The notes beneath the pieces were generated by a model, which ran no database searches, was not told the DNA's origin, and saw nothing but the letters and a program-made list of their open reading frames with translations. Below, piece by piece: positions 1 through 9,418 of a DNA stretch of 64,000 bases. This stretch comes from Hymenoscyphus infarciens (lineage: Eukaryota > Ascomycota > Leotiomycetes > Helotiales > Helotiaceae). Location of the stretch: positions 124,001 through 188,000 of the forward strand of contig LLCB01000006.1 of NCBI GenBank assembly GCA_001414345.1, read 5' to 3'. The first letter of the stretch is position 1. Each line of letters begins with the position of its first letter. The translations under genes and the position numbers were made by a program.

Positions 1-1640
1 CTTTTACCCTCTTCTTTCTTAATCTTTTTACGATTCCTTCTACTACTACTAGAGATACTTTATCTACCTCTACTACTCCTTCTTCTATTTAAACATTCTT
101 ATAAGCGTCTTAGATAGTGGGTTCAGCTTAGAGAGAGAGAGTAGAGAGTCCTACGAATAGGTTATCGTTCTCTTTCTCCGGTGCTTCTTTATCTAGTATT
201 ATAGCTCTACTTCTCTACTAGGAGACTGATAGTATAAGGACTAGCCTTACTAGGAATAGTGGCTATAGCTGTAGATGCTTTCTCTTATTCTTAACTCTCT
301 CTATAGCTTAGCTATAGAATTTGTAGTTCTTTAAGAATACCGCGTATAAGAGTTTATAGTTAGTATACTTATAAGTGGTTTTGTTACCTACGTAGTTCTT
401 AGTATTATAGTCTATAGTATAGAAGCTATACTTTTGCTTAGCTTTATATATACGTGCTATATAGTTATATCTATAGTAGTAGAAGTATTAGATAACTTAA
501 GCCTTTTAGCTATACTATTATATAGATTTGAGAGCTCCTTCTTATACTACTTTACGTATCTTAATATAGATATTAGTAATCTCTATATTATAGAATTCTA
601 CTATAATAGCGTTAGTATTCTTTTCTAGCTTTTGTTTAAAGAGCTATTTAATACCTAAGATCTCTTCTAAGCTATAGATAAGAGTCGGGTTAGTAGTATA
701 TAGCTTCTTAGCTATAGCCTTCTAGTCTTCTATATCTACCGATTTAATTAGTATTGAAGATATAACTACTCTCTATATTAGTACTAGGACCGCGGCCTTT
801 TCCTCTAAAAAGCCTACTTATTCTTCTCTATAGTATACTATCTTCTCTACTATTACGGGGTTACTAGCGTAGAGAAAGACGTCTCTACTATTTATTAGCC
901 TAGTAGCCTCTATCTACTTTAGTATAGCTAGTGTCTTCGTAGTAGAGCGTACGCTATTGTTATTATAGCTAGAGTATACGCCGAGTACTATAGTAATAGC
1001 TTTATTTACCTACTATAGAAGCTTTTTAGATAGCTTTAGAAGAGCTCGTAGACGCTTCTTAGTAATACTATAGTTAATAAGTATACGTATCTCTTTAGCT
1101 ACGAGGCTGTTAAGAGTAGAGGCTCTCGCGGTAGAAGAGAACACGTAGGTAGTAGGACTAACACTATTGCTAGCACTTCTAGTAACAGACGTATAAGTTA
1201 GTATATTAGTAGACGTACTCTAGCTCTGCTACTACTTTTAGGCTCCTTTACCTTTATCTAAGAGCTTCTAGATAGACGTATTTTAGTATATATTATAGGC
1301 TTTGAAGTCTGTTTAGAGTTACTAAATAGCTTATTAGAGCTAACTCTAATCGCTTTATACTTCTGGTATAGAGAGGTATTTAATAATTAAATCGAGGAAA
1401 GAGATTATAATACTATTTAGTAATACTCTCTTCTTCCTTAGAAGACTATAGTTACTATGTATCTTAAGCTATCGAGCTTTAGCTAAGAGGTAAGAGCTAT
1501 AAACACGTCTATTAGCGTCTTTCTTCCTAACTAAAGGCTAGTCTGATACTATACGATTCGCTATTAGAGGAATAGGCTCTTAAAAGACGATTACACGTAT
1601 CTGCTTGTCGCTACGGTGTGTAGTTGTAGTGTTATTTCTA
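1..1640. repeat. AT-rich RIP-degraded region, unidentified transposon relic
   Basis: Very AT-rich sequence dominated by TA-containing words, with CpA/TpG rare and CpG still present. This is the pattern left by repeat-induced point mutation. Reading the minus strand from about 1200 to 500 gives a long frame broken mainly by TAA/TAG with a Ser/Thr-rich and then helical, gag-like appearance, so this is probably the decayed coding part of a retroelement on the minus strand. No terminal repeats were found, so the family and the left boundary (outside the window) are unknown. The short open frames inside it look like chance. Confidence 0.6.
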
Positions 1641-1738
1641 AAAAGTCGATTTAGTCGCGCGGAGTTTTTTTTTGGTAGGAGAACCTCTATGCCGGAAGTT
1701 GCGTAAATTTTTTCCCAATTTTTTTTTTGGCAAGGGGC

Positions 1739-1758
1739 GGGGGGGGGGGGGGGGGGGG
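1739..1758 (+). repeat. poly-G homopolymer tract (20 G)
   Basis: Uninterrupted run of 20 G, directly after a T-rich stretch (about 1709-1728). It sits at the junction between the AT-rich relic and the normal-GC block. The length may be unreliable in assembly. Confidence 0.9.
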
Positions 1759-2110
1759 ATGCTTCACTTCTCGGATAAGAAGGTAAGTAAGTATACCTAC
1801 CATTTCGCATGACTTATAAGTACTCGGGATTACTTACTTTGCTACCAATTCTAGCAGTTGATGGTCTTTCACTCCCTTTTTCCGACGCGGGCATAATCTG
1901 CTGGTTGGTTGGTTACTTGTAAATCAAATCTCCCCGCGCTCCCTCCCCTACCTTAGGATTCCCACTCAATCTTGCTGCTTTCGGGACTTTTCTTGTCTAC
2001 GACTAACTTCCTAGCTAGTCTCGCCCCTAGAAACTTCTGTATCTATTCTAGAGGGAAAAAAAATACTAAAATCACCCCGACATGTATCTACTTATCCTCA
2101 GATAATCTGC

Positions 2111-2115
2111 AAAAA
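2111..2115 (-). terminator. RNA polymerase III T-run terminator of tRNA-Gly
   Basis: Five consecutive A on the plus strand, so TTTTT on the minus strand, 22 nt downstream of the tRNA 3' end. This is the expected pol III stop signal. Confidence 0.6.
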
Positions 2116-2137
2116 GTTAATACACACTTTGTTGTAT

Positions 2138-2230
2138 TGCAACTGCCGTGAATCGAACACGAACCTCCACCTCACGTTGTTCAGGGAAAAACTTGGAAGG
2201 GTGGAATCCTAACCATTGGACCACAGAAGC
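2138..2230 (-). tRNA. tRNA-Gly (anticodon TCC) with intron
   Basis: Cloverleaf on the minus strand. There is a D-arm with the box-A-like GGTCCAATGGTTAGGAT, an anticodon arm with 5' stem CCACC, loop CTTCCAA and 3' stem GGTGG, and a T-arm with loop TTCGATT. The anticodon TCC lies at 2195-2197. An intron of about 21 nt interrupts the loop one base 3' of the anticodon, the standard nuclear tRNA intron site. The acceptor stem GCTTCTG/CAGTTGC pairs at only 5 of 7 positions, with two T-T mismatches, so the gene may be diverged or inactive. It lies in a small normal-GC block between two RIP-degraded regions. A pol III T-run follows. Confidence 0.75.
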
Positions 2231-4102
2231 TTTTTTGGTTTGATGACTAACTCCAGATAATCTTGAAATATGAAGGACTAGGTGAATTTTGATGAATTAG
2301 GAGGGTTTGTGGGATTACAGGGTTAACAAGTGGAGTACAAGATGTGGGATATGAGGGGTTTTATTGGTGGGATTGAAGGTGGGGGAAAATGGAAGGGAGA
2401 AGTGATGGGATAAGTGGGGGAGCTGAAATAGGAAGGGGGGAAAACGAGGAAGGCCGATTTGGATGGGGTTAGGATAGATGAGTGAGAGAATATTTTGAGG
2501 GAGATTGGGAATCTTGGTCTGGAAGTTTTACTTCGCTGTTCTCTGTTCTTGCTTCTCCTGAATCTCCTCTCTCCACTCTAAGCGAGAGAGAATAGAACCT
2601 CAACGTGCACTCAACTCTGTGTTAAAAGAAAGCATAAGATAACTAGCTATCTATAATTTATAAATCTATATTCACTCTACCTAGCGTGAGTGTAAGTTAT
2701 TTAGTTAATCGATTATTAATCTAGTTGATATAATTAGAGTAGATTAGATCGACTAAGATTATCTATATCTTTTACGTAAGAAAAAAGCTTATAAGTAAGG
2801 AAATTTAGTACGTAAAACATCTAGCTTATTTAGATTTTAATTTGTTTTACGAATATCTACTTATTCTTAATAATTAAACTAAGGAATATACTCTTTTATA
2901 TTAGAGAGTATCTCAAAACTTATTAAGAACTTATTTTAGTCACGTTCTAGTTATGTTTTAGCTATTAATCAGTTAATCGCTTATTAATCTAATTTATATA
3001 ATTTAATTAATTAGATCTTGATTAGATCTTGATTAGTAGCTTAATTCTCTTAATTATATTAGATTAGTAGCTTTCAATCTACTCTAATCTAATCATTCCT
3101 TATACTAACCTTACTAAATCCTCTCTATCTATAAAAACAAATACTAGCTATTAAAATAAATTTACTTATCCTCTTCTTTTTTTTGTATAGTCTCTCTAGA
3201 TTCTGTCTAGAAACCAAAAAATCGGCCAAGAGCATCTTATACCTTCTAACTCTGTAGTCTATCTTACGTAACCTCTAAGGTTATTTATTCTTACACCGTT
3301 TGACAATTTTAGTTTATTTTACTACCTAGCATTCTTAAACCCTTTCAACCTTCTTAAAGTGCTCTCTTCTAGTCAAAATAAAAGCTACTATCGAATACTA
3401 AATACCGTATTTGACTTTTTTACGCCATGTTTGTTAAACTTACCAGACAATTGATGACTTACACGCACCTCTTATTTAGTATCTTACTTATAAATCGGTA
3501 GGTCTGAAGAGCTGTCTTATTTCTTGTCTCAGTTTCTAGGGCATAGCCTCCGAGGCTGTGGGTTTAAATTGTTATTGTTAAAAATGAACAGTTTACTTAC
3601 GACTCTACTCTTAGCTCCTAATTATAGTGTTTAACTTTTTCGATGTTTTATAGCTTACGTGTTATACTATAGCTTATCTGTTATGCTATAGCTTCCTCGA
3701 CAAAATTAATAGCTTACTCGCCACTTCTATCTCGCCTTTAAATATAATCCTTAGTTTACTTAATATTATGTTCGCTTACTAGAGTCTCTTCAATTTCAAT
3801 ATCACGTCACGAAAACCTGTAAACTTGAAACATACACCTCTGTCAATAACTTTAAGTAGCTTATTTCTATAAACTTATATATATACTAATAGTTTAACTA
3901 TTAAGCTTACTATACCTCTATTTAAGAAGTCTACTCAAGGCCACAAAACACTTATACACTGCCTAACAAAATGATAAAGAACACTGGTCAGATAGAGAGC
4001 AAGTACTACCAACTAACCACAGCGCGACTAAAAACTATCTGAAAGCAACGATACTTCTTCCTATATATAATATCTTTACTACTACGATTCACCTAATATT
4101 AC
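2231..4102. other. non-coding block, then AT-rich region without identified gene
   Basis: Bases 2231-2620 have normal composition and hold no supportable ORF. From about 2620 the sequence becomes AT-rich and RIP-like. I found no terminal repeats or coding frame there, so it is probably an older unrecognised repeat relic flanking the DNA transposon. Confidence 0.5.
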
Positions 4103-4104
4103 TA

Positions 4105-6108
4105 ATCGCTTGGACTACCTCTCACCTAATCCGCTTCGCGTATTAGGTGAGGGAGGGTAATATAATAAAACTAGTAATATAACCACTTTTATACAAAAAT
4201 TAGATACTAAATCTAAATAAATTAAAGAGAAATTTACAACTATTATATTTTTATAACTTAAACACCTAACTATTATATTCTTCTATTCTAGAAACCTTTT
4301 CTAAAAGCTACTTAAAAATAGGCTTCTATTTTAGCTTCTAAGTTCTTATAATCCTTATATTCCTTATATTTACTACTTAATCCTCTTTTACTCTCTCTTC
4401 TCTTATATCTTTTAAAGCTTAATACTTATATATCTCTTTATACTTTTAAACTACCTTCTTACTATCTACTATTAGTTTACGTCTTTCCTTAGCTATAGAG
4501 ATATTATATAACCTATATAAAGTAAGCATATCTTTAAGTATTAAGGATTAAGAGGTAGATTCGAGTTTATCTTATATATAAATAATAAAGGGAGTAATTA
4601 GTTATTAGAGTTTAAGGGCTTCTACTATATATATACGTATATAATCTACCCCCTTCTTTCTTATACGTATTATTAAGAGAGTAGGTTAATCTATAAAAGT
4701 TAGTTTAGGAGAGGGGGTATAGGGTAGTAGAGTAGTGAAAACTAGAAATATATTGTTATCTAATAACTCCTCCTCTTCTTCCTCTTATTCTTCTTCTATT
4801 AACTATTTACTCTTATAGATCTTAAGCTTCTATAAAACTAGTTCTAGGTTTAGTAGAATAAGACCTATCTTATAAAACGATAACTAAATAGTATCTAGTA
4901 TAAACGTTCTATCCTAGAAGTGTTAGAAAAACCAAAAGAAGTCTACCTTTATTACCTCTTTTACGCTATTATATAACTTAGTTAGAAGTGCTCTCTTAAA
5001 CTAGTGTTTTAGAGCTTAAAAAACACTAATATCTAAAGGCTAAAGAACATATATAAGATAAGAGAGAAGTTAGAAGAGTTAGATATTATACTCTTAGTAG
5101 TAGTTAACAAAGTCCTAAGTTAAGTATAAACTATAGCTATTAAAGAGAAGAAGTTAGTACTTTCTATATATTAAGTATTTTATAAAAAGTTTAAAGTGTT
5201 TAAGATATTTAAGGCTAAGGCGGTCATTTATAAATACTATATTAGAGTGTGCCTAGAAGGTATTTAGATCTATAGTATTATCAAAGTGCTTTTATAAGTA
5301 ATATACGCTTTTAAAGATAATTATTAGTAGAACCTTCTTTCTACTCTAGTTTATTATTATAACTACTATAACTAATTCTCTATTCTCTAAATCGGAAATA
5401 AAAGTAGCTTTATAATCCTTTAAAATAATAACCTTATCTCTATATATAACGTCTATCTAAAACCTAGTTTTGTTAAAGTTGTAAATATCCTTATTTTAAA
5501 TACCCTAGTAGTTTATAGAACGTTCGAAGTCCTAAAAGTAGTTGTCTATATCCTTCTTAATATATATATCTCTTTTCTTTATTAAGAAAGGCTTTATCTA
5601 TATTATCTTAAAGAAGTCCTTATTCCTAGCCATTTATACCTTCCTCTACCTTCTTAATATAGTTATCTCCTCCTTATTATACTAAAGAAGTTGGTTTATA
5701 GAGAGGACAAGAGTTTTAAGGTTCGTAGATTTACTAGTACTATATAAGAGAAGGAGGTACTCTTTAAGAGCTTTATCTTTAGGCATTATAAGCTTTTTAT
5801 TATGTCCGCTGTGTATATAAGAGGCTAGTTATCTTTTAAGTTGTTTTTAAAGTCGTTAGTATAGTATGTTAAAATCCTTAGCTAATTTAGTAATTTTAGT
5901 ATAAGGATTACTACTAAAGAACCAGATAACACGCTATATTTAATCCTTAACTTCTTAAGATACTAGTATATTATTAGTAGTAGAATAATAGAGCTTTAGT
6001 AGGAGGGGGTAGTAAAAGTGGTAAAAGTGGTTATATTACTAGTTTTATCGTATTACCCTCCCTCACCTAATACGCGAAGCAGATTAGGTGAGAGGTGGTC
6101 TAAGCGAT
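4105..6108 (-). mobile_element. TIR DNA transposon, Tc1/mariner superfamily (Fot1/pogo-like), RIP-degraded
   Basis: Complete element bounded by 87-bp terminal inverted repeats (4105-4191 and 6022-6108) that match at almost every position, differing only by C/T or G/A changes. A TA dinucleotide flanks both ends (4103-4104 and 6109-6110), the target duplication typical of Tc1/mariner. The size of 2.0 kb fits Fot1-type elements. On the minus strand around 4450-4620 a frame with TAA/TAG-only stops reads like a pogo-type N-terminal helix-turn-helix region (a segment starting EALK and running to KERRKL). The transposase is dead. The family assignment rests on size, TA duplication and this weak similarity. 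Confidence 0.7.
4123..4149. repeat. hairpin inside the left TIR
   Basis: Within the terminal inverted repeat an 8-bp inverted repeat (CACCTAAT...ATTAGGTG) encloses CGC/GCG around a short loop. The mirrored copy in the right TIR lies at about 6064-6090. Each transposon end can therefore fold on itself as well as pair with the other end. A few C/T changes interrupt an originally longer stem. Confidence 0.75.
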
Positions 6109-6110
6109 TA

Positions 6111-7010
6111 AGCAGTTCTTTTAAGCGACCTTTGCTATTAGGATACATAAGAACCTAGGTATAGGTACTATCGAATCCCTCGACTCCCCCCCCCCCCCAA
6201 AAAAAACACACACAAAGAAATGCAGCTAAACAATGTAGGAAGTGGAAAGGAGGAGATTGAAATCCCACAAATGACAGCGGGTCGTCCATCTAAACTGATC
6301 TGATCAAGCGCCACCTACCTATCAATGTCACTCCCATGTCCTCTATCTCTGTCTATAGAGAAGTCAGGTACCTCTTCTTTGAAAATTTTGGTCACTCGTG
6401 TCTAATCGCTCGCTAGAGGGGAAGAAGGAAGAAGGACTTTTTTGAGGAGTAGTGTAGGCACTTCAGTAGAGGAACAGTCAAAGAGAGGGGTGTGTGTTTT
6501 TTTGCTTGTTTTTTCCCCCCGAGTGACGTGAGCGGGGTATTTAGGTAGAGGGATTTGTTGAGAGTTAGGACATCAGGAATAAATTAGAGAGGAGTTCACC
6601 TGAAGTATATAGGATGTCGCAAAGTTGTGTTCGAGAAGCTGGATAATTGAGTTCTCAGAAGAAGCAAAAAAGCTGGGATGGAGAGTGGTGTTGAGAAGGA
6701 GTACTTCTCCATTTTCATTTCATCTCAAGCTCAGTAGTGGTAGGAGTCGTTTGATCATTTGCTAAATTCTTCCCATGCCCGCAATCCATTGTCTGTTGTG
6801 TCCAGCCATCTAAATGCGAAGCGTTTATTCTAAGTGAAATGCAAGATATCGTTCCCCCCTCAAACTCCTCCATCTGTCGTTCTCCGTGTTTCGTAATACC
6901 AGCCAAAGCAAAGCAAAGCAACCCGTAAAACCTCCTCAAAACACCAGCATCCCCGTTACTCACATCAACATTACTCACATCAACATTACTCACAGTCAGC
7001 AAACACCCAC
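6111..7010. other. intergenic region with poly-C and CA-rich tracts
   Basis: Normal-GC DNA between the DNA transposon and HOP2. It has a run of 13 C at 6186-6198 followed by A-rich and CA repeats, and otherwise no supportable gene. A minus-strand frame at 6715-7002 begins inside a short tandem repeat and resembles no protein I know. It could only be coding as an alternative 3' end of HOP2. Confidence 0.5.
6956..6994. repeat. 15-bp tandem repeat, 2.6 copies
   Basis: Unit TTACTCACATCAACA repeated two full times plus nine bases. It lies 16 bp beyond the HOP2 stop codon. Confidence 0.9.
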
Positions 7011-8371
7011 TTACCTACACCACAACTCATCGCCCTCCTGCACCTCAATCCCAACCTTCTCCCACAACTCCTCCCTCGACATCCCCTCAAGCAGCTGTCC
7101 CTCAACCTCCTTCCAGCACTTCTTCCGTCGTCCCAGGGCATCCTTCCAATACCGCCATTCCTTCTCAATCTTATCGGCATCCTCTTTCTTTACTGCTTTC
7201 TTTCCCTCTCCTTGGAAGGCTCCGAGTCTAACTTTCTTCTCGGCCATGCTCGTACGGAGTTCTTCGACAAGGACAGCTAGAGCGGGTGTTGATGGTGTAG
7301 AGAGGATGGTATGGAGGGAAGAGCTGAGGGTTTTGAGGGTCGATTTGAGGGGCGGGATTGTGATGGAGGTTAGGGTTTCGATTTCGGTGTCAAAGGCGGC
7401 TAGTTCGGCGGGGGTGGCTGTTGAGGAGGGATCCTGGTTTTTGTGAGCTCTGGTATTGATGCAAAATAGGAAGAGGGAGCGGGAGAAAGAAGGCTAGGGG
7501 TGAGAGACATACTTGAGGATACCAGAAAACCCACTGCGATCCTTTCTTATCCCCATTCGTAGCTTTGGCCTGCAGATGACCATTCTGTTCCATTTCCTTG
7601 AGGAGTTTATCGGCTAGGGTTTTGGCCACCTATTCCCCACTCATTAGCACTTCGTCCCAAACTCCTCTCTATCCCAAAACACCCACCCTCCAAAAGACAG
7701 AAAAAACAAGGGAGAGGGGTTTGAAGAGAAAAACAAACCTTCCCATGCAAATTGGCACTAATCTCCGTAGCACTATACGGTCGATTCTGCTCCTTTAGAT
7801 ACCCCAAAATCATCTTCTCCGCCTCCTCACCACTAACTTTCTCCACCTTCTCTTTACCCCCTGCTTCCTTCTTAACTTCCTTCCCAGCCTTGGCTGATTT
7901 CTCAGGTTTAACCTTCTCAGCTTTCTCAGCTTTCTCAGTAGCAGCAACACCCTTTTCAACCTTAGCCTTAACAGCCTTCGTCTTCTCCGCAACAGGTTTC
8001 GTCTTCTTCACCTTCGCATCTTCATTCTTGGGCTTCAATGGAGAAGACGGGAGGATCGTGGAAGCGACGGAGGCAGAGGAGGGTGTACGCTTCATCGTCG
8101 AGGGTTTGATTGAGGGTGGTTCTTGTCCTGGTTCTGTGGCCGTGGCTGCGAGTGCCTTTTCAGCTTTTTCGGCCTTTGATTTCGCGGCTTTCGTCTTGTC
8201 GGCGGCAGGTTTTGCTTTCTTCACTTTGGCATCCTCGTTCTTCGGCTTGAGAGGGGAGGGAGTGACTTCTTTGGTGGTCTCGGAGATGGAGGAGAGGGCT
8301 GTGTTGGAGGCGACTGAGGGACTGCGGTTGGGAGTTGCGTCTTTTTCCTTTTTGGGGGCGCGGGGTGCCAT
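7011..8371 (-). CDS. HOP2: Homologous-pairing protein 2 (TBPIP/Hop2 family), meiotic recombination
   Basis: Three exons on the minus strand: 8371-7739, 7629-7513 and 7433-7011. Introns at 7630-7738 and 7434-7512 have GT..AG ends and keep the frame, giving 390 aa. The winged-helix domain (about residues 183-250) contains the signature YLKEQNRPYSATEI. A coiled-coil part follows, then the C-terminal basic segment with EWRYWKDALGRRKKCW and ending near VGIEVQEGDE, all as in Hop2/PSMC3IP. Hop2 acts in the nucleus with Mnd1 to stimulate Dmc1/Rad51 strand exchange. The family is usually about 210-230 aa. Here a Lys/Ala/Pro-rich N-terminal tail of about 180 residues, histone-H1-like in composition, is added and contains a duplicated block (residues 39-71 and 110-140). 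The stop overlaps a GTAAGT sequence, so one more intron and a longer C-terminus cannot be excluded. Confidence 0.85.
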
Positions 8372-9418
8372 CTTGGGGGAGTGTCGTGTCGAGAGTAGCT
8401 ATTGGAGTCGTGGAGGATGTAGATAGGCTGTCAAGATGATAAGGACCCGTTCAGTCCTCAGCTCTGAATATTGTCAGGAGCCAGAAGACGTACGGAAGCC
8501 CGAGGCTAGCCTCTGATATATGAAGCCGCGTCGTATGTCGAGAGAAATCACGGAAAAGAAGTGAAGCGTGTCTGCTGTGATGCTCCTCAAGAAACCTCGG
8601 GATAGAAAGTGCTGCTCTGCTGGCTTGGAAGTTGAGCCGTCGACCCGGTGCTTCTGTCCACCCATCAACACCTTCGAAAGCACAAACTTCTCAACCCCGA
8701 ATTCACACCAACCCAGCTCCCAGTTCTCTCTAACGGTTATCTAGAATTCAAACGATCCCAAATCCAAATCCAAACCCACGTCGTTGTCGAGCTCCACCGT
8801 GAAGGGAAAACCGGTCAGAGAACGAGGACAACCCCGGACAAGAAACGCGTCGAATGGTTGAGAAGGAGAAGGTTAGAAACAACACTGCACCCAGAGATGA
8901 TGATTACCGCGTCTCAAGGGATGTTCGTGTGAAAAGGCTGAAGGTGTGTAGAAAGAACCTCGAGCCGCCGCCAAGGAAAAATATAAGTTGCTGATGATGG
9001 CACCGATGGGCACCAATGGCAATTCTTGAAACACCTAAATTTCTTGAAGAACAGGATATAAAACTCGAGTGAACAAGTCGAGAACTGGTAAGTAAGCTAG
9101 CTCTGTTATTTTTGAGTTATTTCCCTCAATTAACCTACCTCTCTAAATATTTGCCAACCACTCTAACCCGGGAAAAACGAGCCAAAGTGTTGAAACCCAC
9201 CACATAAATAGAACACTTATTCATCATTCTACTCGGGATATATACAATATTACAAAATGCTTAGATCTTAATAAACCCTCTCAATTGAACGTTAAGACAA
9301 CTCCATAGACCCAACGCCACTTTTATGCCCGCTCGATCAAAATGCACCCATACTAAACCCAATGCATACGAGTAACCCTAACCTTATATTTTGCAGCGCC
9401 CGGGGGAAAAAAAGACCT
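8372..9418. other. intergenic region between HOP2 and SKT5
   Basis: Holds the HOP2 promoter side and the SKT5 3' side. A plus-strand open frame at 8648-8932 (94 codons, Arg/Lys-rich end) has no ATG near its start and resembles no family I recognise. I do not call it a gene. Confidence 0.5.

Noticed and set aside
434..628. Tyr/Ile-rich frame in the first AT-rich island
   Set aside because: Composition follows RIP-degraded DNA. No start context or family.
6715..7002. 95-codon minus frame downstream of HOP2
   Set aside because: It begins inside a 15-bp tandem repeat. It would need an extra HOP2 intron at GTAAGT (about 7011) and has no similarity to Hop2 ends. Kept only as a remark.
7752..8426. 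224-codon plus frame opposite HOP2 exon 1
   Set aside because: Antisense shadow of the Lys/Ala-rich HOP2 exon, giving a Phe/Ser/Ala-rich nonsense protein.
8648..8932. 94-codon plus-strand frame with Arg/Lys-rich end
   Set aside because: It starts from a non-ATG codon, lies in the HOP2/SKT5 spacer and matches no family I know. No intron would give it a better start.
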